A DNA stretch of 64,000 bases from Candidatus Omnitrophota bacterium (GCA_030593065.1 JAUVHV010000006.1:1-64000); one strand, 5' to 3'. Positions 42,639 through 52,440 are shown, counted from the first letter of the stretch. The notes: generated by a model from the letters alone, not told the origin. Numbers and translations: made by a program.

Positions 42639-44498
42639 CTACTTAGTATATTTTTTAAGGTAGACCATCAGCAGCATTATAGCTACAGGAGTTACACCAG
42701 AAATACGAGAAGCCTGGCCGAGTGTAAGGGGCCTTATCTTATCAAGTTTTTCAACTATTTCAAGAGAGAGCCCTGGTATTTTTGAAAAAAGTATCTCTTT
42801 CGGCACCTTTATCTTCTCGATACTCTCCATCTTTTTTATGCTTGCAGCCTGCCTTTTTATAAAACCTTCGTACTTAATAATCAGTTCGACTGTTCTCTCG
42901 CATTCAACGGGCAGGGCCCCTGATACAACTCCCAGTTCTTTAAGATCCTGGTATCTTATCCGCGGCCTCTTCAGTAAACCTGATGCCGATACAACCTTGT
43001 TAATGCCGGAGAGGCCTAATCCCTCCAGAATGCTGTTTATCTGACTGGAGGGTTTTATCCTATGACGGCTTAAATATTTGATTGTATTATTTATACTGCG
43101 CTTCTTCTTTTCTACTTGTTCAAGTTCAGCTTTACTTATTAGCCCTAAATCATATCCGTAACTTCTCAAACGCAGATCAGCATTATCTTCCCTTGTGAGA
43201 AGCCTATGCTCAACTCTTGAGGTAAACATGCGGTATGGTTCGTCCGTACCTTTTGTTACCAGATCATCTATAAGTACACCTATATAGCTGTTTGCCCGTT
43301 CAAGAATGAAGGGGGCCTTATTCTTTACCGCAAGGGCGGCATTAACGCCCGCGACAAATCCCTGGGCAGCTGCTTCCTCATATCCTGTAGTTCCATTTAT
43401 CTGGCCTGCTAAAAAAAGCCCTGCGATCTTTTTTGTCTGGAGGCTGGCACAAAGTTCTGTAGGCTGAATAAACTCATACTCTATGCCATATCCAGGCCTT
43501 ATTATCTCAGCTCTCTCCAGGCCCCGTATAGAATGGAGCATATCTTTCTGCACACCTTCCGGAAGGCTGGTAGCTAAACCATTCGGATAATACCAGTCCG
43601 TATCAGTACTTTCAGGTTCAAGAAATATCTGGTGGCTCACTCTACTGGAAAATTTTACAACCTTATCTTCTATCGAAGGGCAATACCTTACTCCCGTGGA
43701 CTTGATAATGCCCGCATAGAGTGGCGAGCTATCCAGATTATTCCTTATTATAGAGTGTGTTCTTAGATTAGTCTGGGTAATGTGGCAGATAATACTATTT
43801 TTTAACTTTGATTTTGTTGAAAAAGAGAAAGGCTCAGGCTCGCTATCACCATACTGAGGTATAAGTTTTGAAAAATCCAGACTATTTTTTCTCAGGCGCG
43901 GGGTAGTCCCTGTCTTAAGAGTCCTCATTTCAAAACCAAATCTTTTTAAAGACTGGCTCAAGGCGATTGACGCAGGCTCATTATAACAACCTCCGGGCCT
44001 ATTCTTAAGGCCGATATGGATAAGGCCGTTAAGAAATGTGCCGGGAGCCACTACCACAGTCTTTGTTTTTATAAAACCGTTATTTACAGTCTCCACGCCT
44101 GTTATGCTGCCGCCGCTTACAAGGATATTGGAAACCTCACCTTCCATAAAATCCAGATTATCCTGCGATAAGATTTTTTGCCGCATATATTCAGAATACT
44201 TATGTCGGTCAACCTGAGCACGAGATGACCAGACTGCGGGGCCACGGCTTCTATTCAATAATTTAAATTGTATGCCTGTAGCGTCAGTGGCCTTTGCCAT
44301 CTCTCCGCCTAAAGCATCTATCTCTTTTACCAATTGCCCCTTACCGATACCACCTATTGACGGGTTGCAAGGCATGCGGGATATCTTATCCTTACGCATG
44401 CTAATAAGCAGGCTCTTGCATCCTATACGCGCGCCTGCAAGTGCTGCTTCACATCCTGCGTGGCCAGCTCCAATAATTATCATATCGTATATCTTCAT
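42639..44498 (-). CDS. mnmG: tRNA uridine-5-carboxymethylaminomethyl enzyme MnmG
   Basis: 619 residues. FAD site IIIGAGHAGCEAALAGARIG near the start, RDKISRMPCNPSIGGIGKGQL (family signature near residue 43), GLFLAGQINGTTGYEEAAAQG and the C-terminal GidA-associated domain. With MnmE it modifies U34 of certain tRNAs. The ATG at 44498 is preferred over TTG at 44507. No mnmE is in the window. Confidence 0.96.
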   Translation of the reverse strand: MKIYDMIIIGAGHAGCEAALAGARIGCKSLLISMRKDKISRMPCNPSIGGIGKGQLVKEIDALGGEMAKATDATGIQFKLLNRSRGPAVWSSRAQVDRHKYSEYMRQKILSQDNLDFMEGEVSNILVSGGSITGVETVNNGFIKTKTVVVAPGTFLNGLIHIGLKNRPGGCYNEPASIALSQSLKRFGFEMRTLKTGTTPRLRKNSLDFSKLIPQYGDSEPEPFSFSTKSKLKNSIICHITQTNLRTHSIIRNNLDSSPLYAGIIKSTGVRYCPSIEDKVVKFSSRVSHQIFLEPESTDTDWYYPNGLATSLPEGVQKDMLHSIRGLERAEIIRPGYGIEYEFIQPTELCASLQTKKIAGLFLAGQINGTTGYEEAAAQGFVAGVNAALAVKNKAPFILERANSYIGVLIDDLVTKGTDEPYRMFTSRVEHRLLTREDNADLRLRSYGYDLGLISKAELEQVEKKKRSINNTIKYLSRHRIKPSSQINSILEGLGLSGINKVVSASGLLKRPRIRYQDLKELGVVSGALPVECERTVELIIKYEGFIKRQAASIKKMESIEKIKVPKEILFSKIPGLSLEIVEKLDKIRPLTLGQASRISGVTPVAIMLLMVYLKKYTK

Positions 44499-44517
44499 AA
44501 TTACCAATAAAATAGAT

Positions 44518-44567
44518 GCAGCGCCTATTTCGCTTGCCAGTAAAAACTACTGAAAAATAGGCGCTGC
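44518..44567. repeat. 13-bp perfect inverted repeat with an inner hairpin
   Basis: GCAGCGCCTATTT (44518-44530) pairs with AAATAGGCGCTGC (44555-44567). Inside, CAGTA (44538-44542) pairs with TACTG (44548-44552). It lies between the GAF-ANTAR gene and mnmG and could end the first transcript or control mnmG. Confidence 0.75.
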
Positions 44568-44584
44568 GGCTATTTTTAAGTTTC

Positions 44585-45304
44585 CTATCCTATGCGTTGT
44601 GCCAATATTATTGCTTCCGCGATCTCCTTCATTGGACGGCGAGTATTCATCGCGAGTTTCTGTATCCTGCGAAAAGCATCATCCTCTGTGTAGCCTTGCA
44701 TCTTCATTAATATACCCTTTGCCCGTTCTACAATCTTTCTGGAAACGAGCTCTTCCTGTATGACCTTTGTTTTTACAAGAAGCTGGGCATTTTCAATAAC
44801 TATCGCCGCCTGATTAGCTACAGCAATAAGTACCCTTATTTCAGATTTCGTAAAATTATGCAGATCTGACGTATAGAGGTTTAAAACACCTATCACCTTA
44901 CCCTTTACCTTAAGAGGAGCACACAGAAGGGAACAGAGGCCTTCTTTTTTCGCAATATTCACATTATTATAGATTGGGTCTTTTCTAACATCCTTTACAA
45001 TTATATGTTTACCCGTAAGCGCCACTTTACCGGCAATACCTTTTCCAAGCATTAAACCGGGTTTCTTATTATACCCCTCGCTGATAGACTGAGTAGCCTT
45101 AACAGTAAGAACTCCTGTTACATTATTGAGAAGCATAAGAGAACATATCTTAGAATTCATTACCTCTGCCGTGACCGTCACTATAAGCTTGAGTATATCT
45201 TCAAGATAAAGGTTGGAAGCAATAGCCTCGCTTACTTTTGAAAGCGTCTCTATCTGCCTCTTGTATACTGGCTTCTTCGGTTTTGCCTTAGTAGCTTTCT
45301 TCAT
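44585..45304 (-). CDS. GAF-ANTAR domain regulator
   Basis: 239 residues: a basic start, a GAF sensor domain (about 25-175), and a C-terminal ANTAR RNA-binding domain of about 55 residues (KGILMKMQGYTEDDAFRRIQ). ANTAR proteins bind tandem hairpins in leader RNAs and prevent termination. The target is not known here; a two-hairpin structure lies just downstream, but its loops do not match the ANTAR hexaloop rule that I know. The GAF ligand cannot be inferred. Confidence 0.88.
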   Translation of the reverse strand: MKKATKAKPKKPVYKRQIETLSKVSEAIASNLYLEDILKLIVTVTAEVMNSKICSLMLLNNVTGVLTVKATQSISEGYNKKPGLMLGKGIAGKVALTGKHIIVKDVRKDPIYNNVNIAKKEGLCSLLCAPLKVKGKVIGVLNLYTSDLHNFTKSEIRVLIAVANQAAIVIENAQLLVKTKVIQEELVSRKIVERAKGILMKMQGYTEDDAFRRIQKLAMNTRRPMKEIAEAIILAQRIG

Positions 45305-45328
45305 TATTTTATAAAGCGCCTATGTTGA

Positions 45329-45736
45329 TTAAAGTTTTACTTCCATCGCGCGCGGTGGGCAAGCAGGAACGCATAATTCACAGGCAATACACTTTTCAAT
45401 ATCAAATATTATCTCCATGTTTTTCCTGTTTACATACAATGCTCCTGTCGGGCAGACTGCGACACAGGCACCGCACTGTGTACAGCATTTATCATTTCTT
45501 CGTACATCCTTGCTTAAGGTCTCAATCTTAATACCCTGCCTCTGTAAAAATTTTATACCTTGCGCGTAATCTTTATCACGGCCGCTCAACTCAAGAACCA
45601 TGATCCCTTTTTCGTTAGGCGTAATCTTTGCCTGGAGTATATTAAAAACCAGGTTATAATCCTTAACCAGGTTATACGCTATGGGTTTATCTATAAGTTT
45701 ATGCGGAAAATGTAATACTATTCTCTTTTTCTTCAT
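45329..45736 (-). CDS. NIL-domain 4Fe-4S ferredoxin-like protein
   Basis: 135 residues: N-terminal NIL domain (about 5-75, PIAYNLVKDYNLVFNILQA) and a ferredoxin domain with two clusters (CTQCGACVAVCP and CIACELCVPACP). In methanogens a protein of this type works with a DUF39 protein in sulfur assimilation and homocysteine synthesis. A UPF0280 gene lies directly upstream, a frequent pairing. The DUF39 partner is not in the window. Confidence 0.88.
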   Translation of the reverse strand: MKKKRIVLHFPHKLIDKPIAYNLVKDYNLVFNILQAKITPNEKGIMVLELSGRDKDYAQGIKFLQRQGIKIETLSKDVRRNDKCCTQCGACVAVCPTGALYVNRKNMEIIFDIEKCIACELCVPACPPRAMEVKL

Positions 45737-45773
45737 CTACTTCACCTTTCTATTAATTATACATTCCTTGTCA

Positions 45774-46499
45774 TCAAATATCAACCAATTTCACGTTTCC
45801 CCAAACCCCCAGCGTATCGCCAATGACTATCAGTATACCCTTAATATCTCTTATCTTTTTTCCGCGGCTTATCGCGTTATCAATATCATCTCTGCTGGTT
45901 ATACTATTACAGAGAGTTGTAGCGCAGCAATCCGCGAGTGACGCAGAAGGCGATAACACAACAACAGCATCTGCTCTTCCGAAACTAAGGCTATGGCCTA
46001 CAGTAGAGCTTGAGGTGCATATACCGCAAGGCGTCTTCTCCGGCTCAATTTTGATACCTATCTTCCTGGTAAACTTTGATCTGCCCGCATATAGGCCTAT
46101 TATGCGCGTTATTTTTGATGCTATGAATATGTCACCGCCATTTTCAATAATAATCTGAGAACTGAATTTTAATAGGTCTTTGCCAACACCTTCCGCTATT
46201 GCGCCGGCAACCGCTGCCATTGGGCCAACCTTGCAGCTTTTAGCTGCTCTTATCATGTTCTTTACAACAGACGGGGCCTTCTTATCATGGGCAACAGGTA
46301 TAAGCGTAGTTGCGAATTCCGGATATCGGCTAATATACCCCTCGACATCACCTCTTAATCTCCTGATAGAGCTTTCTGCTTCCTTTTTCAATTCATTATC
46401 CGCTGAAATAAAAAGGTCTGTCTGTAAAACAGCTACCTTAAAAGAGACCAGATCATCCGGTTTTGTATAGTTTCTGTAAGTACGCGGCTGGTATATCAT
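45774..46499 (-). CDS. UPF0280 family protein (COG2122)
   Basis: 241 residues. The family segments VGPMAAVAGAIAEGVGKDLL, IIENGGDIFI, GICTSSSTVGHSLSFGRADA and a final catalytic-like ADCCATTLCN are present. It is related to the ApbE/flavin-transferase fold. It precedes the NIL-ferredoxin gene by 37 nt. A role in sulfur mobilisation or homocysteine formation is suggested by known neighbours in archaea and remains inference. Confidence 0.85.
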   Translation of the reverse strand: MIYQPRTYRNYTKPDDLVSFKVAVLQTDLFISADNELKKEAESSIRRLRGDVEGYISRYPEFATTLIPVAHDKKAPSVVKNMIRAAKSCKVGPMAAVAGAIAEGVGKDLLKFSSQIIIENGGDIFIASKITRIIGLYAGRSKFTRKIGIKIEPEKTPCGICTSSSTVGHSLSFGRADAVVVLSPSASLADCCATTLCNSITSRDDIDNAISRGKKIRDIKGILIVIGDTLGVWGNVKLVDI

Positions 46500-49036
46500 T
46501 AATCAACTATATGCTTCGACCTTCCCATTATTACTTTTACATGGTGCCTCTTATCATCTCCAAAAGCAGGTATAAGGTTTGATTTCATCTTTTTACCATC
46601 AACGATCATTTCCGCTATACCTTGTGATACATATCGCGGATTTATAACCTCGATAGTATAATAAGCATTACGAAATGCCCTCTTTACCTTGAACAACTTC
46701 CATCGATTAGGTATGCAAGGCGAAATAAGAAGCCCTTCATGCGTAGGTTTTATACCCAATATCTCCTCGGTCATTACCTTGAACATCCAGTAACCGTTAC
46801 GGTTATACCATGATTCTCTGGCACGTCCGCTTGTAGGTGAATCAGGCCCGTCTACATACCCACAGGATACAAACGGTTCCAATTTATATATATCAGACTT
46901 ATGCGACCTATCAACAGGATCCAATTTAGCATATATACTCCACGCCTTTTGAGCACGGCCAAGTTTCGCTTCAGCCCATATAGCCCAGCAAGCTGACTCA
47001 ATACTTATACCCGCATTTCCCATTACACCTTTAGGCAACCTACTCATAATTCCTATCTCTTCTCTGGGCTCTGAAAATACCGGTGAAACCATAACAGGCC
47101 CATGCTCCTTATAGAGGTCCTCATTCACTCTATCCATAATAGTCACGGCCTGATCTGAGTCACAGAGGCCTGACAAAACAGCCCAAACCTGTGTATCCAG
47201 AAAAAGCTGCGCGTTCTTTCCTTTCGATACGCCTATGCCCTTGCCTGTATGTGATAGCGCTCCTACAAATCTATTATCATCAAATGCGGTTTTTCCAACT
47301 TTCTCTTTTAATTTCTTCAGCCTATTTTCATAATCAGAAACAGCCTCTTTATCATTCTTTAAACCACAGACAACAAGAAACTCTGAAAGCACATATATCA
47401 AAAACTGGGCAAGCCACACAGATTCACCTTTAATATCGTTGATAATCCCATCAAGCTTCCCAATATGGCCGCCGGAAGATGCTGGTGGAAGGCCTTTTTT
47501 GCCGATTGAATTAAAAACCCTGTTTACAGCTTGCTTGCAATGGGCAAAAAAACTATCTTTAGCAGCATCCTGGAATTTTACATCCTCATCCAGCACCGAC
47601 ATGTCATAAGTCTCTTTAAGATATCCACACAACGAATATACCAGCCATAAAGGCGCCTCAAGAGACTCTGACCTTATCCCATTGCCGCTTTTAGGGTCCC
47701 ATCTATCGATTACAGACCCATCTTCAAATTGCTTTTCAGCAGCATTCAAAATAAACTGGCGATGATGTTTAGGATTTATTGAAAGCAGGATAAGCCCGTT
47801 TACAAGATAATCCTTGAAATTTACCTTACCATCAGGCTGATAACATGAACCAAAAGATGCTAAGCCCGCTGACATCGCTTGATAGCGAAACCATTTATTC
47901 GTCAGAATATTTGCGCCTTCATCAGGTGTAGTTATTTGAAAATTACCCAGCCTGATAGTCCATCGATGCCCTGTTCTTGAAAACTCTTCTTCCACAACCT
48001 TTACATTTTTGTATTTTTTTATAATCTTTTGCGCGTCTTTCCGTTGGCTGCATTTTCCAACCGTAAAAAGTATCTCTTTTTCACCGTTTGGCGGAAGTTC
48101 AACCTCAATCTGCAAAGCTGCTACGGGATCATTGTACCTGCCCTGCTCTTCAAAGCACATCCCCTTTTCTACACATCTGGGATTAGAAACATCGCGATAC
48201 GCGCCTAAAAATGAATTCCGGGCGCATGTAAAAGTCTGCACCTTATGATTAACTGAGTGAAATGCGTATTCATTTTTCGGGGTTTTGGCAAATATTGCTG
48301 AAAGCGTTTCATCATATTTTGTATCTACAAACAGTTTATTATATTCCCTGTTGCCTGAAAACAGATCAAAATCCCATTCCAGATAACTGAAGACGCTTAA
48401 GAATCTTGGCTGGTCTGTTGTGTTCTTTATGCGCATCTGCCATACCTCAACAGGCTCATCCGCGGCAACATAATAGATAAGGCTTGAGATTATACCGTTA
48501 TTTTTCGAACTTATATTAGTGTAGCCTATACCATGCCTTACCTCATAAAATTCAGGGCTCTTGCACACAGGCTTCCACGCGGCAGACCAGTAGTCCTGAG
48601 TCTGATTATCTCTTATATAAATAAATTTACCTGAATTTTCACTGTTATTATCCTGGTTCCATCTTGTGATCCTGTTACCAATACCCCCTTGAAAACTCAT
48701 ACCGCAACCGGATTGCGATATAATCATGCCGTAATCTCCATTTGTAAGGATATTTGACCACGGAGACGGAGTCTCAGGGGTATTTATTACAAATTCCGAT
48801 CCGTCATACAAAAAGAAACCATATCGCGTCCGGAATATCTCCTTTATCCTACCCAAAGGTAGAAGCAGTTTTGCCATTGGCGCCGCCTTCTTTTTTTTCC
48901 GCTGCTGCTTCCCTGCCTTAAGCTTTCTCTTTTTCGAAACCGCCTTAGGCTTTAATCTCTTCACGGCCTTTGTCTTTTTAGGCTTAATATCTTTTTTCTT
49001 TACTGTTTTCTTTTTTACTGTTTTCTTTTTTGCCAT
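46499..49036 (-). CDS. GH94-like glycoside phosphorylase homologue with Lys-rich N-terminal tail
   Basis: 845 residues. Residues 1-53 contain 25 Lys and 3 Arg and look like a histone-H1-type disordered tail; GGGGAG 7 nt before the ATG shows it is translated. The rest resembles GH94 (cellobiose/chitobiose phosphorylase): a beta-sandwich (about 60-350), then an (alpha/alpha)6 barrel (KVNFKDYLVN, WDPKSGNGIRSESLEAPLWL, GESVWLAQFL at 537-546, SGRARESWYNRNGYWM). The catalytic GDWND block just after GLP is replaced by SGGHIGKLDG (521-530). It may be non-catalytic or have another mechanism. It overlaps UPF0280 by one base. Confidence 0.82.
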   Translation of the reverse strand: MAKKKTVKKKTVKKKDIKPKKTKAVKRLKPKAVSKKRKLKAGKQQRKKKKAAPMAKLLLPLGRIKEIFRTRYGFFLYDGSEFVINTPETPSPWSNILTNGDYGMIISQSGCGMSFQGGIGNRITRWNQDNNSENSGKFIYIRDNQTQDYWSAAWKPVCKSPEFYEVRHGIGYTNISSKNNGIISSLIYYVAADEPVEVWQMRIKNTTDQPRFLSVFSYLEWDFDLFSGNREYNKLFVDTKYDETLSAIFAKTPKNEYAFHSVNHKVQTFTCARNSFLGAYRDVSNPRCVEKGMCFEEQGRYNDPVAALQIEVELPPNGEKEILFTVGKCSQRKDAQKIIKKYKNVKVVEEEFSRTGHRWTIRLGNFQITTPDEGANILTNKWFRYQAMSAGLASFGSCYQPDGKVNFKDYLVNGLILLSINPKHHRQFILNAAEKQFEDGSVIDRWDPKSGNGIRSESLEAPLWLVYSLCGYLKETYDMSVLDEDVKFQDAAKDSFFAHCKQAVNRVFNSIGKKGLPPASSGGHIGKLDGIINDIKGESVWLAQFLIYVLSEFLVVCGLKNDKEAVSDYENRLKKLKEKVGKTAFDDNRFVGALSHTGKGIGVSKGKNAQLFLDTQVWAVLSGLCDSDQAVTIMDRVNEDLYKEHGPVMVSPVFSEPREEIGIMSRLPKGVMGNAGISIESACWAIWAEAKLGRAQKAWSIYAKLDPVDRSHKSDIYKLEPFVSCGYVDGPDSPTSGRARESWYNRNGYWMFKVMTEEILGIKPTHEGLLISPCIPNRWKLFKVKRAFRNAYYTIEVINPRYVSQGIAEMIVDGKKMKSNLIPAFGDDKRHHVKVIMGRSKHIVD

Positions 49037-49064
49037 ATTTTCTCCCCTGTAACCTGGTTACAAA

Positions 49065-51524
49065 CTATATAATAATATTTAACAGCTTTCCTGGCACCAC
49101 TATAAATTTTTTGATCTTCTTCTCTCCTATCCAGGCATTAACCTTATCATCAGCTAAAACTGCTTCCTTTATTCTTTCTTCGGAAGCAGCCTTCTCAATC
49201 GTTATTCTTGAACGAAGCTTATTGTTTATCATAACAGGCAAAATCAATATATCTTCTTCAGCTTTAATTTTATCATACTTAGGCCACGGATAATTAAATA
49301 TACTTGGGCTGTTTCCGAGTCTTTGCCAGAGTTCCTCCGCTATATGCGGTATAAAGGGAGCCAGAAGAATAACAGCTGTTTTCGCAGCTTCTTTTACTAA
49401 GAGAGAATTTTCTTTATCAAAACACAAGTAAGCGGCATTTACAAGCTCCATTACTGAACTTATAGCTGTATTAAATTTAAAATCCCCCTCAATATCCTTT
49501 GTAACCTTCTCTATTGTCTGATGTATCTTGCGTTCAAGATCTTTATTGCTCTTGGCCTTGCCTTCAACTTTTGAAGCTTTAGATACCTTATCTACCAGCC
49601 TCCAGAGGCGGCCTAAAAAACGATAAGCGCCTTCAACCGCTCTGTCATTCCATTCCGCGTCTTTTTCCGGAGGGCCTATAAAGAGGGTATAAAGCCTTAT
49701 GGTATCTGCCCCGTATCTTTCTATAAGCGTATCTGGAGAAACAACATTGCCTTTTGATTTAGACATCTTCGCGCCATTTTTTATAATCATGCCCTGCGTA
49801 AAAAGAGCTTTAAACGGCTCATTAAAATCTACATAACCCAGATCATATAATACCTTAGTAATAAACCTGGAGTAGAGAAGGTGTAGTATAGCGTGTTCCA
49901 CACCGCCTATATACTGATCAACCGGAAGCCACCTGTTAACAAGCTCTTTATGGAATGGCTTGTTACTGTCTCCCGGGGAAAGATAACGCAGATAATACCA
50001 GCTTGAATCTACAAAAGTATCCATAGTATCTGTCTCGCGCTTCGCGCTACCTTTGCACTTAGGGCATTTAGTATTAACAAACTCTTTTGAACCTGCTAAT
50101 GGGGACTGGCCGCGAAGTTTGTTACCTGAAAAAGTAACATCTTCGGGCAATAGTACAGGAAGCTCGTCTTCTGGAACAGCGACAATGCCACACTTCTCGC
50201 AATATACAATGGGGATAGGCGCGCCCCAATAACGCTGTCTTGATATCAACCAATCGCGAAGTTTGAAATGGACAGACCTTTTGCCTGTCTTTTCCTCCTG
50301 CATCCAATCGGCTATCTTTTCCATAGCCTCTCTGTTATTAAGGCTGTTAAACTTTTCGGAGTTTACCATAATCCCATCTTCAATATATGCACTTCTCATA
50401 CCGGATACATTAATATGCTCTTTTGGATTATCAATAACAACCTCAATATCAAGCTTATATTTCTTCGCAAACTCAAAATCTCTCTCATCATGCGCGGGAA
50501 CAGCCATCACAGCACCTGTCCCATATTCCATAAGTACATAGTTTCCAATCCATAAGGGTATCTTTTTATTGTTTACAGGGTTTATAACATACCTGCCAAT
50601 AAAGATACCCTCTTTCTCAACATCTGCTGCTTGACGCGCAATCTTCTCTTCCTGCCTAACCTTTGTTATAAAAGATAATATCTTCTCCTTATCTGGATTA
50701 TTTTCAATAAGTTTTGCAATCAACGGATGCTCAGGCGCTAGTACCATATATGTAACTCCGAAAATTGTATCCACCCTTGTCGTATAGCAACTCAGTTTGA
50801 TATCGTCACCCTCTACGGAAAAATCTATATTAACCCCCTTGCTTCTTCCTATCCAATTACCCTGCATTGCCTTGACTCTTTCAGGCCAATCTTTTAGGCC
50901 ACCTATATCATCCAAAAGCCTTTGCGCGTAATCTGTTATTTTAAAAAACCACTGCTCAAGATCCTTTTCAATTACTTTTGTTTCGCAACGCTCACAAAAA
51001 CCATTCAGAACCTGTTCATTTGCCAGCACAGTCTTACAGGATGGGCACCAGTTTACAGCTGCTTTTCTCTTATAAGCGAGGCCTTTCTCAAGCAATTTAA
51101 GGAATATCCATTGTGTCCATTTGTAATAATCCGGCATGCACGAGGTAACTTCTCGTGTCCAATCGTAACCTACCCCCCATTGCACAAGCTGTTGCTTCAT
51201 TATACTGATATTATTAAGGGTAGATTTTTTGGGGTGGAGTTTATCTTTAATAGCGGCATTTTCCGCGGGTAGCCCAAACGCGTCCCACCCAATAGGAGAG
51301 AGAAGATTGTACCCTTTCATCATTTTATAACGCACAAGGGCATCACCTATAATATAGTTTCTGCCGTGGCCTACATGCAGCTTTCCTGACGGATACGGAA
51401 ACATAACAAGGCAATAATATTTCTCCTTATTACTATTCGTATCCATATTAAAAAGCTTGGCATCATTCCAATACTTCTGCCACTTCTTCTCTATAGAACC
51501 GAATGGATAAAGTTTCTCCTTCAT
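49065..51524 (-). CDS. leuS: Leucyl-tRNA synthetase
   Basis: 819 residues of a class I synthetase. The HIGH motif is YPSGKLHVGHGRN near residue 48, the editing domain is present in the middle, the zinc domain has CxxC (CEKC and CPKC) and KMSKS reads AKMSKSKGNVV. It charges tRNA-Leu; two tRNA-Leu genes are in the window (CAG and CAA). It follows nfo with no gap and precedes the GH94-like gene by 28 nt. Confidence 0.97.
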   Translation of the reverse strand: MKEKLYPFGSIEKKWQKYWNDAKLFNMDTNSNKEKYYCLVMFPYPSGKLHVGHGRNYIIGDALVRYKMMKGYNLLSPIGWDAFGLPAENAAIKDKLHPKKSTLNNISIMKQQLVQWGVGYDWTREVTSCMPDYYKWTQWIFLKLLEKGLAYKRKAAVNWCPSCKTVLANEQVLNGFCERCETKVIEKDLEQWFFKITDYAQRLLDDIGGLKDWPERVKAMQGNWIGRSKGVNIDFSVEGDDIKLSCYTTRVDTIFGVTYMVLAPEHPLIAKLIENNPDKEKILSFITKVRQEEKIARQAADVEKEGIFIGRYVINPVNNKKIPLWIGNYVLMEYGTGAVMAVPAHDERDFEFAKKYKLDIEVVIDNPKEHINVSGMRSAYIEDGIMVNSEKFNSLNNREAMEKIADWMQEEKTGKRSVHFKLRDWLISRQRYWGAPIPIVYCEKCGIVAVPEDELPVLLPEDVTFSGNKLRGQSPLAGSKEFVNTKCPKCKGSAKRETDTMDTFVDSSWYYLRYLSPGDSNKPFHKELVNRWLPVDQYIGGVEHAILHLLYSRFITKVLYDLGYVDFNEPFKALFTQGMIIKNGAKMSKSKGNVVSPDTLIERYGADTIRLYTLFIGPPEKDAEWNDRAVEGAYRFLGRLWRLVDKVSKASKVEGKAKSNKDLERKIHQTIEKVTKDIEGDFKFNTAISSVMELVNAAYLCFDKENSLLVKEAAKTAVILLAPFIPHIAEELWQRLGNSPSIFNYPWPKYDKIKAEEDILILPVMINNKLRSRITIEKAASEERIKEAVLADDKVNAWIGEKKIKKFIVVPGKLLNIII

Positions 51525-52382
51525 TTACCTGGTCTTACCTGTAGTCAAACAGGCCAGCCTCCTTCCGATCTTGATATTTTCTATGTCATCCTTCGGATTA
51601 TCACTTGGTGTTTCTATGATAAATGGAAGGGCTTTAAGCTTAGGATGGTTTAAGATCCTTCTTATTCCATCTTTATTAATCGTTCCTTTGCCTATATGTT
51701 CATGCCTATCAACCCTTGAACCAAGAGGTTTTTTCGCGTCATTTAGATGAATAGCCTTCAGATACTTTAACCCTATTTTCTTTTCAAATTCCTTAATAGT
51801 ATTATCCAGGCCCTTTGAACTTTTAATATCATATCCTGCCGCATACAAGTGACATGTATCCCAACAGACGCCTATGTTTTTGCTTTTTACATTATCAAGT
51901 ATGTACCTGATATCTTCAAACCTGCTGCCTAAAGATGTGCCTTCTCCGGCACATGTCTCCAGAAGTATCATTGTTTTTGGCTTTGTCTTTTTTATAACAG
52001 CGCTAAGCCCCTGGCAAAACTTCTTTAACCCAGCCTCGAAACCTGAGCCTGTATGCGCCCCTAAATGTGTAACAAAATATTCCGCGCCAAGCATATCGGT
52101 TCTTATGATATCTTCAATATATGCGCTTATGGATATTTTCCAAAGCTTGCTCTTAGGTGTTGCCAGATTTATAAGGTATGGTATATGAACCAAAACAGGA
52201 TATATATTATATTGTAAACGTTTTTTCTTAAAACTCTTAATCTCTTTTGCTTCAAGTGGTTTCGATTTCCAACTCCTTGGATTTCTGGAAAATATCTGGA
52301 TAGTTTCACATCCTAATACCGCGGCCCTGTCTATGGCTTCATCTATCTTGCCAGCTATCGATACATGTACCCCTATACGCAT
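51525..52382 (-). CDS. nfo: Deoxyribonuclease IV / AP endonuclease IV
   Basis: 285 residues from the ATG at 52382. RIGVHVSIAGKIDEAIDRA, THLGAHTGSG, LLETCAGEGTSLGS, GVCWDTCHLYAAGYD and HLNDAKKPLGSRVDRHEHIG give all zinc ligands. It repairs abasic sites. A TTG at 52418 would add 12 residues without support. The stop is next to leuS. Confidence 0.96.
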   Translation of the reverse strand: MRIGVHVSIAGKIDEAIDRAAVLGCETIQIFSRNPRSWKSKPLEAKEIKSFKKKRLQYNIYPVLVHIPYLINLATPKSKLWKISISAYIEDIIRTDMLGAEYFVTHLGAHTGSGFEAGLKKFCQGLSAVIKKTKPKTMILLETCAGEGTSLGSRFEDIRYILDNVKSKNIGVCWDTCHLYAAGYDIKSSKGLDNTIKEFEKKIGLKYLKAIHLNDAKKPLGSRVDRHEHIGKGTINKDGIRRILNHPKLKALPFIIETPSDNPKDDIENIKIGRRLACLTTGKTR

Positions 52383-52411
52383 GGTTTGGCCCAAAATCTT
52401 TAAGTTGTAAG

Positions 52412-52440
52412 TTGACAATATATAATTATGGTGTTATAAT
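52412..52440 (+). promoter_or_regulatory. Consensus promoter of tRNA-Ala
   Basis: TTGACA (52412-52417), 17 nt, TATAAT (52435-52440), perfect consensus; the tRNA starts 22 nt after the -10 box. Confidence 0.85.

Noticed and set aside
44518-44567. ANTAR-type antitermination target
   Set aside because: The inner loop is 5 nt and does not show the paired 6-nt loops with A at 1 and G at 4, so I list it only as an inverted repeat.
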